64,000 bases of DNA from Pseudoxanthomonas kalamensis DSM 18571 (GTDB taxonomy: Bacteria > Pseudomonadota > Gammaproteobacteria > Xanthomonadales > Xanthomonadaceae): contig NZ_PDWQ01000003.1 in assembly GCF_010211745.1 (NCBI RefSeq), positions 1 through 64,000 on the forward strand, written 5' to 3'. Positions 43,982 to 54,010 of the stretch are shown one piece after another. The notes beneath the pieces are model-generated. The model worked only from the letters and a program-made list of their open reading frames with translations, was not told the DNA's origin and searched no databases. Position 1 is the stretch's first letter, and each line of letters opens with the position of its first letter. A program made the translations under genes and the position numbers.

Positions 43982-45862
43982 ATGCTTGAATTTCCCCGCT
44001 GGAAATATTTCCTCATCCTCGCCGTGCTGGTGGTCAGTGCGCTGTACGCGCTGCCCAACGCGTACCAGAAGGATCCTTCGGTCCAGATCACCAAGAACCG
44101 CACGACCGCGGTGGTCGATACCGCGCTGAAGCAGAAGGTCGAAGGCCTGCTGCAGGCGCAGGGGATCGCGCCGTTGGCAGTGGAACTGGGTGAGGAACAG
44201 TTGCTGGTGCGGCTGGCCGATGCCGAAACCCAGGGCCGCGCCGCCGACGCGTTGCCGGCTGAACTGGGCGAGGACTACACCGTCGCCTTGAACCTGGCGC
44301 CGACCACGCCGAAGTGGTTGCAGGCGATCGGCGGCAAGCCGATGTCGCTGGGCCTGGATCTGCAAGGTGGCGTGCACTTCACCATGCAGGTGGACCAGGC
44401 GGCGGCGCTGGAGAAGCGGGTGGATTCGTACGTGGAGTCGATCCGGGTGGCGCTGCGCGACGAGCGCATCGGTTACAAGGCGGTCGACCGCATGCCCGAC
44501 AACAGCATCCGCATCAGCCTGAACAAGGTCGAGGACGCCGACCGCGCGCGCGAAATCATCATGACCAACATGGTCGGCACTACGGCGGTCGGCACGCTGG
44601 CCGCGCCGAGTATCGTGGCGCAGGACGAGCGCATCACCGTGACCCTGTCCGACACCGAACTGGCCCGCATCGCCACCGACGCAATCGAGCAGAACCGCAA
44701 CGTCATCGCCAACCGGATCAACTCGATCGGCGTGGCCGAGCCGGTACTGCAACGGCAGGGCGACGACCGACTGGTGATCCAGCTGCCGGGTCTGCAGGAC
44801 ACCGCCGAGGCCAAGCGTCTGATCGGCGCCACCGCGACGCTGGAGTTCCGTGCCGTGACCGGCGATGAAGCCGCCGCCGCCGCCGCGCTGGCCGACAACA
44901 ACGTGCCGCCGGATTCGCGCATCTACTACAACCAGGCTGGGCAACCATTGCTGCTGTCCAAGCGCCTGCTGGTCTCCGGCGACCAGCTGATCAACGCCGC
45001 GCCGCAGATCGACGGCCGTACCGGTTCGCCGGCGGTCGGCATCACCCTCAACGCCGCCGGCGGCAAGCGCATGTTCGACCACACGCTGGAGAACGTCGGC
45101 AAGCGGCTCGGCATCGTCTACGTCGAGCGCATCCCCACCGTAACCGTGGTCGACGGCAAGGAAGTGCGCTCTTCGCGGGTGGAAGAGCGCGTGATCAGCT
45201 CTTCGACCATCCAGGGTGTGTTCGGCAAGGAGTTCCAGACCACCGGCCTGAGCAGCGAGGAGGCCAATGAACTGGCCAAGCAGCTGAAGGCCGGCGCGCT
45301 GGCCGCGCCGATGAATTTCGTCGAGGAATACGTCATCGGCCCCAGCCTCGGCGCCGAAAACGTGCGCCGCGGCGTCACCGCCGTGGTCTACGCCTTCCTG
45401 TTCACCCTGGTGTTCTTCGCCATCTACTACCGCGTGTTCGGCCTGATCACCGCGCTGGCGCTGGTGTTCAATCTGATCATCGTGGTCGCGGTGATGTCGG
45501 TCTTCGGCGCGACCATGACCCTGCCGGGCTTCGCCGGTCTGGCCTTGTCGATCGGTCTGTCGGTGGACGCCAACGTGCTGATCAACGAGCGCATCCGCGA
45601 GGAACTGCGGCACGGCATGCCGGCCAAGGCGGCGATTGTCGCCGGTTACGAGAAGGCCGGCGGCACCATCCTCGACGCCAACCTCACCGGCATCATCGCC
45701 GGCGTGGCGCTGTACGCGTTCGGCACCGGCCCGCTGAAGGGCTTCGCGGTGACCATGGTGGTCGGCATCCTGGCGTCGATGTTCACCGCCATCACCGTCT
45801 CCCGCGCACTGGCCGTACTGATCTACGGCCGTCGCAAGAACCTGAAGTCCCTGGCGATCTGA
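43982..45862 (+). CDS. secD: Protein translocase subunit SecD
   Basis: 626-residue proton-driven Sec accessory protein. First span at about 8-25 (WKYFLILAVLVVSAL), a large periplasmic P1 domain (about 30-450; SLGLDLQGGVHFTMQV, RINSIGVAEPVLQRQG, TGRTGSPAVG-like segment, and ISSSTIQGVFGKEFQTTGLS), then five spans with GVTAVVYAFLFTLVFFAIYY and LSIGLSVDANVLINERIREEL-type D-N motif (shown in part). Start at MLEFPRWKYF; an earlier GTG adds five residues. Confidence 0.95.
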   Translation: MLEFPRWKYFLILAVLVVSALYALPNAYQKDPSVQITKNRTTAVVDTALKQKVEGLLQAQGIAPLAVELGEEQLLVRLADAETQGRAADALPAELGEDYTVALNLAPTTPKWLQAIGGKPMSLGLDLQGGVHFTMQVDQAAALEKRVDSYVESIRVALRDERIGYKAVDRMPDNSIRISLNKVEDADRAREIIMTNMVGTTAVGTLAAPSIVAQDERITVTLSDTELARIATDAIEQNRNVIANRINSIGVAEPVLQRQGDDRLVIQLPGLQDTAEAKRLIGATATLEFRAVTGDEAAAAAALADNNVPPDSRIYYNQAGQPLLLSKRLLVSGDQLINAAPQIDGRTGSPAVGITLNAAGGKRMFDHTLENVGKRLGIVYVERIPTVTVVDGKEVRSSRVEERVISSSTIQGVFGKEFQTTGLSSEEANELAKQLKAGALAAPMNFVEEYVIGPSLGAENVRRGVTAVVYAFLFTLVFFAIYYRVFGLITALALVFNLIIVVAVMSVFGATMTLPGFAGLALSIGLSVDANVLINERIREELRHGMPAKAAIVAGYEKAGGTILDANLTGIIAGVALYAFGTGPLKGFAVTMVVGILASMFTAITVSRALAVLIYGRRKNLKSLAI

Positions 45863-45881
45863 CCGGGAGAAGGCAAGAGCC

Positions 45882-46847
45882 ATGAAACTGTTTCCGTTGC
45901 ACCTGATCCCGAACGACACCCAGTACAACTTCATGAAGTTGCGCTACGTCACGGTCACCGTGATGTTGCTGATGCTGGCGGTCTCGGTCGCGCTGATCGC
46001 GACCAAGGGCTTCAACTACGCGCTGGAATTCACCGGCGGCACCCTGGTGCGTACCGAGTTCGCGCAGCCGGTGGACGCCGATGCGGTACGCCAGCGGCTG
46101 GCCGCGGCGGGCCTGGACAGTGCCAAGGTGCAGAGCGTCGGCGGCGGCAAGGAGGTGCTGGTACGGTTGCCGGCGCAGGGCGATCACAACAACGAGGACG
46201 CCTCGCAGAAGACCGCCGAAGCGGTGCGCCAGGCGATCGGCACCGCTGACAATCCGGCGACCGTGCAGCCGGCCGAGTTCGTCGGCCCGCAGGTCGGTCG
46301 CGACTTGGCCATCAACGGCATGTACGCGGCGATCTTCGTCATCGTCGGCTTCCTGATCTACATCGCGTTCCGCTTTGAGTGGAAGTTCGCGGTGGTGGCC
46401 AGCCTGACCACGATGTTCGACGTGCTGGTCACCGCCGGTTATTTCGCCGCGACCGGGCGCGAATTCGACCTGACCGTGCTGGCTGGCCTGCTCGCGGTGA
46501 TGGGCTTCTCGATCAACGACACCATCGTGGTGTTCGACCGCGTGCGTGAGAACTTCCGCAGCCTGCGCGTCGAGCCGCTGGAGGTGATGAACCGTTCGAT
46601 CAACCAGACCCTGTCGCGCACCATCATCACTTCGCTGGTGTTCTTTCTGTCGGTGCTGGCGCTGTACCTGTATGCCGGCGAGTCGCTGAAGGGACTGGCG
46701 CTGACGCAGATGATCGGTGCGGTGCTGGGGACGGTGTCCTCGATCTTCCTGGCCTGCCCGCTGCTGACGATGGGCGCGTTGAAGGTCACCAAGCAGGATC
46801 TGCTGCCGAAGGCCAAGGACGCGGAGGCGCTGGCCCGACGCCCGTGA
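45882..46847 (+). CDS. secF: Protein translocase subunit SecF
   Basis: 321-residue partner of SecD with six spans. Start MKLFPLHLIPNDTQYNFM; ALEFTGGTLVRTEF in the periplasmic domain (about 45-60), FVGPQVGRDLAINGMYAA before TM2, LLAVMGFSINDTIVVFDRVRE in the conserved D4/D5 region, and RTIITSLVFFLSVLALYLY near the end. It starts 19 nt after secD. A strong bidirectional terminator follows, separating it from convergent suhB. Confidence 0.96.
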   Translation: MKLFPLHLIPNDTQYNFMKLRYVTVTVMLLMLAVSVALIATKGFNYALEFTGGTLVRTEFAQPVDADAVRQRLAAAGLDSAKVQSVGGGKEVLVRLPAQGDHNNEDASQKTAEAVRQAIGTADNPATVQPAEFVGPQVGRDLAINGMYAAIFVIVGFLIYIAFRFEWKFAVVASLTTMFDVLVTAGYFAATGREFDLTVLAGLLAVMGFSINDTIVVFDRVRENFRSLRVEPLEVMNRSINQTLSRTIITSLVFFLSVLALYLYAGESLKGLALTQMIGAVLGTVSSIFLACPLLTMGALKVTKQDLLPKAKDAEALARRP

Positions 46848-46874
46848 GCGCACGCCACAGGACGTTGTCCATGC

Positions 46875-46903
46875 GAAAAGGCCGCGCAATGCGCGGCCTT
46901 TTC
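46875..46903. terminator. Bidirectional terminator between secF and suhB
   Basis: Perfect 13-bp stem GAAAAGGCCGCGC/GCGCGGCCTTTTC with an AAT loop. It reads as a GC stem followed by TTTT on both strands, fitting its place between convergent genes. Confidence 0.85.
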
Positions 46904-46925
46904 CGTTGCGGCGAAGTCGTGTGCG

Positions 46926-47750
46926 TCAGTTGAAGGCGGCGGCGTAACCGCTGTTGACGATCAGCTTCTGCAGCGCGTCGCCGACCTTGATGTTGCCGGC
47001 GACGATCTGCCGGGTCTTCGCGTCCTGGTGGTCCATTCGGGTGGTCGCGCCACCGCGGAAATCGCAGACCCGGCCACCGGCTTCGCGTACCAGCAGCACG
47101 CCGGCGGCGATGTCCCAGGCCTTCACTCCGGCTTCGAAGTAGGCGTCGGTGCGGCCGCAGGCGACGTAAGCCAGGTCGAGCGCGGCCGAACCGGTGCGGC
47201 GCACGTCCTCGGCGTGCTCGAGCAGGGCGCCGATGCACTTGAGCTGGGCCGGCGCGCGCTCGCGTTCGCGCGGCGGGAAGCCGGTGCTGACCACGGCGCC
47301 GTCCAGATCCTTGCGCTCGGATACGCGGATGCGCTTGTCGTTGAGCTGGGCGCCGCCGCCGCGACTGGCAGTGAACAGTTCGTTGCGCAGCGGGTCGAAG
47401 ATCACCGCGTCGCAGGGTTCGCCGTTGTCGACCAGGGCGATCGACACGCAGTAATGCGGAAAGCCGCGCAGGTAGTTGCTGGTGCCGTCCAGCGGATCGA
47501 TCACCCAGCAGTAGCGTCCGTTGCGGCCCGGTTGCAGGCCGCCTTCTTCGCCCAGCACGCCGTAGTCGGGGTAGGCGCGGCGCAGTTCCTTGATGACGGC
47601 CTTTTCGGCGTCGGCATCGATTTCGCTGGCGTAGTCCAGCCGTTCCTTCTGCACCACGTTCAGGCTGTCGAGGCGGTTGATGCCGCGCAACAGCACGCTG
47701 CTCCCGCTGCGGGCGGCCTTGACCATGACGGTGACGACAGGATTGAGCAT
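46926..47750 (-). CDS. suhB: Inositol-phosphatase-family protein SuhB
   Basis: 274-residue Mg-dependent phosphatase of the IMPase family; in E. coli SuhB also works in ribosomal antitermination complexes. Motifs: GEEGG (metal Glu), [18 protein letters not shown] (metal Asp pair), [11 protein letters not shown] and [19 protein letters not shown] (third metal Asp). N-terminal [20 protein letters not shown] is the family start. Divergent from trmJ over 93 nt, a frequent arrangement in this class. Confidence 0.94.
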   Translation of the reverse strand: MLNPVVTVMVKAARSGSSVLLRGINRLDSLNVVQKERLDYASEIDADAEKAVIKELRRAYPDYGVLGEEGGLQPGRNGRYCWVIDPLDGTSNYLRGFPHYCVSIALVDNGEPCDAVIFDPLRNELFTASRGGGAQLNDKRIRVSERKDLDGAVVSTGFPPRERERAPAQLKCIGALLEHAEDVRRTGSAALDLAYVACGRTDAYFEAGVKAWDIAAGVLLVREAGGRVCDFRGGATTRMDHQDAKTRQIVAGNIKVGDALQKLIVNSGYAAAFN

Positions 47751-47843
47751 GGCGAACGGGCCTCGGCAGGCAGGTGCGGCGACAGATTTGGGAAAAGAGC
47801 GACACGGCTCCCGGCCGTGCCAGCACAGTTTACCATCGGCACC

Positions 47844-48614
47844 ATGCAGACTTCCGCTTCCCTGCCGGCGCCGTTGGCCCGGAATTTGCGCTTCGTGCTG
47901 GTCGGCACCCAGCATCCGGGCAACATCGGCGCCGCCGCGCGCGCCATCAAGACCATGGGCTTCGGCGAACTGGCGTTGGTGGCGCCGGAGCGTCCTCCCG
48001 GCGACGAGGCCTACCGGCGCGCGGCCGGCGCCGACGATGTGCTGGCGGCGGCGCGGACCACCGACACCCTGGCCGAAGCGGTGGCCGACTGCCGCCATGT
48101 GCTGGGTTGCACCGCGCGCAGCCGGCGGGTGTCGCTGGAGATTTTTGACCCGCATCAGGCCGGCGCCAGGCTGCCGGCGATGGCCGGGGACGGGCCGGTG
48201 GCGCTGGTATTCGGCCGCGAGCGCACCGGCCTGTTCAACGAAGAGCTGGAGTTGTGCCACGCTGCCGTGCACATCCCGGCCAACCCGGAGTACGGCTCGC
48301 TGAACCTGGCCGCGGCCGTGCAGGTGCTGGCCTACGAGGCGCGGATGGCGGGTCTGGCGGCCGGCGGGAACCTCGGGCCGGAAGATCGCCGCGATCTGGC
48401 CAGCCACGACCAGTTGGAAGGGTTGTTCGGGCAGCTGGCCGAGACCCTGGAGCAGATCGACTTCCACAAGGGGCGTGCGCCGGAATCGGCGATGCGCAAG
48501 CTGAGGCGCCTGTTCGTGCGCAGCCGGCTGGACGAGCAGGAGGTCCGGCTGCTGCGCGGGGTGCTGGCCGACGCCCAGCGGATGGCGCGGTTGGCGACCA
48601 AAGGTCCAATCTAG
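47844..48614 (+). CDS. trmJ: tRNA (cytidine/uridine-2'-O-)-methyltransferase TrmJ
   Basis: 256-residue SPOUT methyltransferase modifying position 32 of tRNAs. The knot fold shows [20 protein letters not shown] at the N-terminus, [18 protein letters not shown] and [22 protein letters not shown] (in part), the usual SAM-site motifs. The C-terminal extension [20 protein letters not shown] is specific for TrmJ over other SPOUT members. Confidence 0.95.
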   Translation: MQTSASLPAPLARNLRFVLVGTQHPGNIGAAARAIKTMGFGELALVAPERPPGDEAYRRAAGADDVLAAARTTDTLAEAVADCRHVLGCTARSRRVSLEIFDPHQAGARLPAMAGDGPVALVFGRERTGLFNEELELCHAAVHIPANPEYGSLNLAAAVQVLAYEARMAGLAAGGNLGPEDRRDLASHDQLEGLFGQLAETLEQIDFHKGRAPESAMRKLRRLFVRSRLDEQEVRLLRGVLADAQRMARLATKGPI

Positions 48615-48664
48615 TACACGCATCACTATCGGCAATGGGTGGTTTCGGCTACCCTGCGGGCTGC

Positions 48665-49624
48665 ATGAGGGGGAGTACTCCCAGAGGTTCGGAATTGCGG
48701 ACTTTTCTGTGTTTCCTGCTGGGTTTCCTGGGGATAGGGAACGCGCTGGCGGCGGAGCCGGCGCCGACGGCGGTTGCGGACGACGCGACGGAGCTGGTAC
48801 TGGGTCGCATCAGCGACGACCCCAAGGCGCATTACGAACAGCTCAAGCCGCTGCTCGACTTCGTGGTGCCGCGGATGCGCGATGTCGGCATCACCCGCGG
48901 CCGCATCCTGATGGCGCGCGACACCCAGCAGATGCTCAGCTACCTGCGCCGCGGTCGCGTGGACTGGGTGACCGAAACGGCCGGCACGGCGATGCAACTG
49001 CAGCAGCGCGCCGGCGCCCAGCCGTTGCTGTTGACCGAGCGCAGCGGGGTCAGCCGCTATCACACGGTGTTCTTCGTGCGCAACGACAGCGGCCTGGATT
49101 CGCTGGACGATCTGCGCGGGCACAGCATCGCCTTCCAGAACACCGGCTCCACCAGTGCCTACGTGGTGCCCGTCATCACCCTGCTGGATGCCGGCTTGAA
49201 GCCGGAGATCCTGCTTTCGCCCAATGACACGCCGTCGCCGGACACGGTGGGTTACGTGTTCGCGCGGTCGGAAGTCAACATCGCCGCCTGGGTGCACAAG
49301 CGGTTGGTCGATGCTGGCGCCTTCAGCAGCCTGGACTGGAACAACGACAGGCGCATGCTGCCGGCGTTCCGCAACGACATGAAGGTGATCCACGCAACCC
49401 CGGACTACCCGCGTGCATTGGAGATGGTTCGCGCCGGACTGGATCCGGCAGTGAAGGCACGCCTGCGCGAGGTGCTGCTGCAGGCGGCGGACGATCCGGA
49501 AGCGGCGGCGGCGATGAAGCAGTTCTTCGGCACGACCCGCTTCCTGCCGCTGGATGCGGAATCCGAACATGCTCTGGGGCAACTGCGCGGCGGCATCGTG
49601 CGGGTGCGGGAAAAAGTCGAATGA
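48665..49624 (+). CDS. PhnD-like periplasmic substrate-binding protein
   Basis: 319-residue periplasmic binding protein of the PhnD/phosphonate type. Signal peptide residues 12-32 ([16 protein letters not shown]). Signature positions: [48 protein letters not shown] and [20 protein letters not shown]. No ABC permease or ATPase lies nearby. Instead its stop overlaps a GGDEF-EAL gene by 4 nt (ATGA), so it probably presents a ligand to that sensor. An earlier ATG (48635) is possible. Confidence 0.87.
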   Translation: MRGSTPRGSELRTFLCFLLGFLGIGNALAAEPAPTAVADDATELVLGRISDDPKAHYEQLKPLLDFVVPRMRDVGITRGRILMARDTQQMLSYLRRGRVDWVTETAGTAMQLQQRAGAQPLLLTERSGVSRYHTVFFVRNDSGLDSLDDLRGHSIAFQNTGSTSAYVVPVITLLDAGLKPEILLSPNDTPSPDTVGYVFARSEVNIAAWVHKRLVDAGAFSSLDWNNDRRMLPAFRNDMKVIHATPDYPRALEMVRAGLDPAVKARLREVLLQAADDPEAAAAMKQFFGTTRFLPLDAESEHALGQLRGGIVRVREKVE

Positions 49625-51762
49625 AGCTGCGCTTCGGCCTGCAGGCGCGCTTCCTGGCCGGTGCGCTGCTGACCCTGGCACTGGTGCTGGGCCTGCTGGC
49701 GTTGCTGCTGCTGCGCCAGGCGAGCATGCAACGCGAAGTCGGCGGCCTGGGGCGCGAGGCCATGCAGGCACTGGTCACCGAGACCTTGAACCAGCGCGGC
49801 ACGGCGATGATCGAACAGATGGCCGATGCGCTGGTCAACCCGCTGTACTTCTACGACCTGGACGAAATCGGCAGGATCGTCCGCGCCGCCGAACAGCAGC
49901 CCGACATCAGCTACGTGCTGGTGTACGACCCGGACGGCAATATTCTCCACGACGGATCGGAGGATATTTCCGCCTACGGGCAACGGATGACCGATCCGCT
50001 GGCACCCGCGGCGGTGTCCGCCGACCAGACCCTGCTGCAGTGGTCGCGGCAGGTCGTGGACGCTTCGCACCCCATCGCCATGGGCGAGCAGCGACTGGGA
50101 GGAGTGCGGGTGGGCATTTCGCTGGCCTATGCGCATGCCAGCGAGACCCGGGCGGCCGACATGCTCAGCAAGCGGTTGCGCGAGCTGGGCTTGCGGCACC
50201 TGGGCTGGTTCGCCGTGTTGCTGGCGATTTTGGCGCTGATCAGCGCCGGTACTGCCTGGTACGTGCAGCGCACCCTGGTACGGCCGATCCGACAGCTGGC
50301 GGACATGGCGCGGGTCATCGGCGTGGGCAAGTTCGATGGTACGCGTCTGGTCAGCACCCGCAACGACGAACTGGGCGAACTGATTCGCGCGTTCGGCGAC
50401 ATGAGCGACAGCATCGCCCGCCACGACCGCGACGTGCGCAAGATGGCCTATACCGACGCGCTGACCGGCCTGACCAACCGGCTTGCCTTCCGCGAAAGCC
50501 TGGACCACCGCCTGCTGATGCTGCGTGGTGCGGGCCGGCAACTGGCCTTGCTGTTCGCCGACATCGACGACTTCAAGCGGGTCAACGACAGTCTCGGCCA
50601 CGATGCCGGAGACGAAGTCCTGCTGCAGTTCGCCGGACGGATCCGGGAAATGGTCGAGCGCCTGGGCGGCGACGAGGCGCTGGTGGCGCGCTTTGGCGGC
50701 GACGAATTCGTGATCCTGGTGCAGAACGGCGACGTGCGCGCCACCGCCACCCACCTGGCCAGGCAGATGGTGCAGGACCTGAGCCAGCCGCTTACCGTAC
50801 TCGGTCGACAGGTGTTCCTTGGCACGTCGATCGGCATCGCGCTGTTTCCCGAGGATGCGTCCGATGCCAGCACGCTGATGAAGAATGGCGACATCGCCAT
50901 GTACCAGGCCAAGCTGGCCGGCAAGAACTGCTATCGCTTCTACAGCCGGGCGATGGATCAGGCGGTGGAGCGGCGCGTGCGGATCGAGCAGGAATTGCGC
51001 GGCGCATGGGACCGCGGCGAGATGAGCCTGGTGTACCAGCCGGTGTTCCGGGTGGCCGACCAGCGCATCGTCGGTGCCGAGGCATTGCTGCGCTGGCAGC
51101 ACCCGCAGCTGGGTTCGGTGGCTTCGGCAGTATTCATCGAGGTGGCCGAGCAAAGCGGACTGATCGAAGACATCGGCCCACGCGTATTGCGTGAAGCGTG
51201 CGCGGTGGCGACCGACTGGCGCAAACGGCACGAATCGCTGGACAACCTGTTCGTTTCGGTCAACGTGTCGCCGCGGCAGTTGCACAAGGGCAATCTGCCG
51301 GAACTGGTGGCCGACTGCCTGCACGAGAGCGGTCTGCCTTCGCGCTGTCTGCACCTGGAATTGACCGAGACCGCAGTGATCCAGGACGAGGCGCAGGCCA
51401 GCGCCATGCTGGCGCGGCTGCACCGTACCGGCGTGCGGCTGTGGCTGGACGATTTCGGCACCGGTTTCTCCGGCCTGAACCACCTGCGCCGGGTGCCGGT
51501 GGATGGGGTGAAGATTGACCGCAGCTTCGTCGCCGACCTGCAGCGCGATCCGGACGATCTGGCGCTGACCACGGCGATCATCGCGCTGGCGCATTCGCTG
51601 GGCATCACGGTGGTGGCCGAAGGCGTGGAAACATCGGCCCAGATGGAGTTGCTGAAGGCGCGCGGCTGCGATTACGTGCAGGGCTACCTGCTGGGTTACC
51701 CGGTGGACGCCGAAACCCTGGTCGATCTGCTGGATGCCCAGTGCCTGGAACCGGAAGGCTAG
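49621..51762 (+). CDS. Membrane GGDEF-EAL cyclic-di-GMP protein
   Basis: 713-residue inner-membrane protein: TM1 (about 9-32), periplasmic sensor (about 35-193), TM2 (about 195-214), HAMP (about 215-270), GGDEF domain with intact FGGDEF (359-363), EAL domain with AEALLRW (EAL 487-489), ELTET, DDFGTGFSGLNHLR, KIDRSFV and AEGVET. Both active sites look intact. No RxxD inhibitory site lies five residues before GGDEF. So it could make or degrade c-di-GMP. The 4-nt overlap with the PhnD gene couples their synthesis. Confidence 0.94.
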   Translation: MKLRFGLQARFLAGALLTLALVLGLLALLLLRQASMQREVGGLGREAMQALVTETLNQRGTAMIEQMADALVNPLYFYDLDEIGRIVRAAEQQPDISYVLVYDPDGNILHDGSEDISAYGQRMTDPLAPAAVSADQTLLQWSRQVVDASHPIAMGEQRLGGVRVGISLAYAHASETRAADMLSKRLRELGLRHLGWFAVLLAILALISAGTAWYVQRTLVRPIRQLADMARVIGVGKFDGTRLVSTRNDELGELIRAFGDMSDSIARHDRDVRKMAYTDALTGLTNRLAFRESLDHRLLMLRGAGRQLALLFADIDDFKRVNDSLGHDAGDEVLLQFAGRIREMVERLGGDEALVARFGGDEFVILVQNGDVRATATHLARQMVQDLSQPLTVLGRQVFLGTSIGIALFPEDASDASTLMKNGDIAMYQAKLAGKNCYRFYSRAMDQAVERRVRIEQELRGAWDRGEMSLVYQPVFRVADQRIVGAEALLRWQHPQLGSVASAVFIEVAEQSGLIEDIGPRVLREACAVATDWRKRHESLDNLFVSVNVSPRQLHKGNLPELVADCLHESGLPSRCLHLELTETAVIQDEAQASAMLARLHRTGVRLWLDDFGTGFSGLNHLRRVPVDGVKIDRSFVADLQRDPDDLALTTAIIALAHSLGITVVAEGVETSAQMELLKARGCDYVQGYLLGYPVDAETLVDLLDAQCLEPEG

Positions 51763-51790
51763 GCCGGCGGCCGGATCGGCAAGGATCGCC

Positions 51791-52441
51791 TCAGAACCAT
51801 GTCTGGAACTGCGCGACCAGCATCTGCAGCAGGTTGCCGGTGGCGAAACCGAACACGCCGATGGCGATCAGCCCGGCCAGCCAGGCGACCAGCATCAGCG
51901 CGCCGTCGCGTTCGAGCAGGGCGAACACGTACAGCAACAGCAGACCGCCGAAGATGTAGTTGGTGAACGGGATCGGCAGAGCCAGCAGCAGGCCGAGCAG
52001 GATCAGTTGCAGTCCGGTGAAGGCGCTGGCGAGGCGATGGTCGAGCAGGAATTCCAGGCGCGGGCGCACCAGCCGTTCCAGCCAGCCCAGCATCCGCGAC
52101 AGCCGCTGGCCGTAGCGCTGCATCGTCTGCCGCTGCGGTCCGTGCCTGCCGATGAAGCGCGGCAACCACGGGCGACGCAGGCCCAGCAGCAGTTGCAGGC
52201 CGACCAGGATCACCAGCGGACCGCTGATCATCCCGGCCGCGCCCGGTACCGGGATGAAGGACGGCAGCACGGCGACGAACAGCAGCATGCCGAACGCGCT
52301 CTGGCGCAGGTCGGTCATCAGCTCGCTCAGCGGCAGCCGTTCGGCGGGGTCGCCCACCGCCAGTTCGTCCAGCACCGCCCGGGTACTGGTTCCTCGCGCA
52401 GGGGGGGGCTGTCCGGGTTCAGGCGTCGAGCTTGACGTCAT
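51791..52441 (-). CDS. ExoD-family membrane protein
   Basis: 216-residue polytopic protein with the ExoD (exopolysaccharide synthesis) pattern: LSELMTDLRQSAFGMLLFVAVL, LPSFIPVPGAAGMISGPLVI, LGLRRPWLPRFIGRH, and four to five spans ending FGGLLLLYVFALLERDGALML (part). ExoD proteins have been linked to polysaccharide production in rhizobia, but the molecular role is unknown. Its start lies 23 nt inside the upstream CNNM-CBS gene. Confidence 0.85.
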   Translation of the reverse strand: MTSSSTPEPGQPPPARGTSTRAVLDELAVGDPAERLPLSELMTDLRQSAFGMLLFVAVLPSFIPVPGAAGMISGPLVILVGLQLLLGLRRPWLPRFIGRHGPQRQTMQRYGQRLSRMLGWLERLVRPRLEFLLDHRLASAFTGLQLILLGLLLALPIPFTNYIFGGLLLLYVFALLERDGALMLVAWLAGLIAIGVFGFATGNLLQMLVAQFQTWF

Positions 52442-53735
52442 CTTCTTCGGCCAGCAGCTTCTGCAACAGCAGCTTGTCGATGCGCGGACCGTCCAGGTCC
52501 ACGACTTCGATCCGCCAGCTGGCCCACTCGAAGGATTCGCCGACGTGCGGGATGCGGCCGAAATGCGCGATCAGCATGCCGGCCGCGGTGTGATAATCGT
52601 GATCGTCCTCGTCCGGCAAGGCGCCGCCACCGAGCAGTTCGCGCACGTTCTCGATGCCCAGGCTGCCGTCGACCAGCAGCGAGCCGTCGTCGCGCGTGAC
52701 CACCAGCGGGGTGGCGTCGGCGCCGTCGCCGCTCTGGGTGCGGCCGATCACCGCCTCCATCACGTCGTTGATGGTGACCAGGCCAGTGATCTCGCCGTAT
52801 TCGTCCACCACCAGCGCCAGCGACTGCTGCTCCTCACGCAGGATTTCCAGCAGTTTCATCGCCGGGGTCGATTCGGACACGAACAGCGCTTCGCGCAGGC
52901 CGCCGAACAGGTCCAGCTCGGGTTTGCCGACGTGATCCAGCAGCGATTTCACTTCCAGCACGCCGACCACGTCGCTGTCGTTGCCGCGATAGACCGGGTA
53001 GCGGGAGAACGGGGTGGTGCGCATGGCCGCCAGGTTTTCTTCCTGGCTCTCGGCGATGTCCAGCCAGCTGATCCGGGTGCGCGGCGTCATCAGGCTTTCG
53101 GCATCGCGGTCGCCGAGCCGCAGCACGCGGTTCATCATGTTGCGTTCGTCGTCGTCGATCACGCCCTGCTCGTGGCTTTCGCTGACAAGCAGACGGATCT
53201 CTTCTTCGGTGACCTGCGCCGCTTCGGTCTTGTCCAGCCGCAGCAGCCGCAACACGCCACGCACCGAGGCGCTGAGCAGCCAGACCGCCGGGGTGGCGAT
53301 CCACGACAGCCAGTGCATCGGTACGGCGACCAGCGCCGCCAGTCGCTCCGGCGCCAGCAGGGCCAGCCGCTTGGGCACCAGTTCGCCGAGCACGATGCTG
53401 AGGAAGGTGATGATGCTGACCGACAGGATCACGCCGACGGTGCCGGCGTGCGTGCCGAGCATCGGCAGGTGGGCGCCGAGCCAGTCGCCGATGCTGGCGC
53501 CGATGGCGTTGCCGCCGACCATGCCGGCCAGCAGCGGAAGCAGGGTGATGCCGATCTGCACCGCCGACAGGAACTGCTCGGGATGCTCGGCCAGTTCCAG
53601 CGCCTTGCGTGCGCCGCGGCTGTCGGCCGCCATCTGCTTGAGCCGGGGCTTGCGCGAGGTCACCACCGCCATCTCCGACAGGGCGAAGAAGGCATTGCAG
53701 GCGATCAGCAGCAGGACGATCAGGAATTCCAGCAT
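52419..53735 (-). CDS. CNNM/CBS-domain (HlyC/CorC-family) transporter-like protein
   Basis: 438-residue membrane protein: DUF21/CNNM domain with four spans (about 1-180; FLIVLLLIACNAFFALSEMAVV, SVSIITFLSIVLGELVPKRLAL), a CBS pair (about 215-340; LMTPRTRISWLDI, LALVVDEYGEITGLVTINDV) and a C-terminal CorC_HlyC domain (about 355-430; DYHTAAGMLIAHFGRIP). Proteins of this kind handle Mg/Co efflux or sensing rather than hemolysis. Cotranscribed with exoD. Confidence 0.92.
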   Translation of the reverse strand: MLEFLIVLLLIACNAFFALSEMAVVTSRKPRLKQMAADSRGARKALELAEHPEQFLSAVQIGITLLPLLAGMVGGNAIGASIGDWLGAHLPMLGTHAGTVGVILSVSIITFLSIVLGELVPKRLALLAPERLAALVAVPMHWLSWIATPAVWLLSASVRGVLRLLRLDKTEAAQVTEEEIRLLVSESHEQGVIDDDERNMMNRVLRLGDRDAESLMTPRTRISWLDIAESQEENLAAMRTTPFSRYPVYRGNDSDVVGVLEVKSLLDHVGKPELDLFGGLREALFVSESTPAMKLLEILREEQQSLALVVDEYGEITGLVTINDVMEAVIGRTQSGDGADATPLVVTRDDGSLLVDGSLGIENVRELLGGGALPDEDDHDYHTAAGMLIAHFGRIPHVGESFEWASWRIEVVDLDGPRIDKLLLQKLLAEEDDVKLDA

Positions 53736-53946
53736 TCAGCGCCCCCCGGTCCGTGCGGGGCTGTGGCCGTGCGCAAGGCCACGGAGGGCGGCATTGGCGG
53801 GGCCGGGCGGCGTACTCGGGGCGTCGTCCATGGGCTGATTGCGGCGCGCTGGGCGCGGGGGTCCATGTTAGCAGCCCGCCGGTAGCCGGCCAAAAACCGG
53901 CACGGGGCGCCCTTCAGGGGCTACGGAGCCAGATGGATGGCGACGG

Positions 53947-53964
53947 ATGTCACCCAACTGTCAT
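53947..53964 (+). promoter_or_regulatory. Candidate Pho box upstream of the DUF47-Pit operon
   Basis: ATGTCAC-CCAA-CTGTCAT matches the 18-bp PhoB-box consensus at 14 positions by my count, with a perfect second half-site. CATAAT at 53962-53967 could serve as a -10. It lies 47 nt before the DUF47 ATG. Confidence 0.4.
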
Positions 53965-54010
53965 AATTCCGCCTTCAGGCCGTCCGCCCCGAGACGGCGG
54001 GGCGGCGTCC

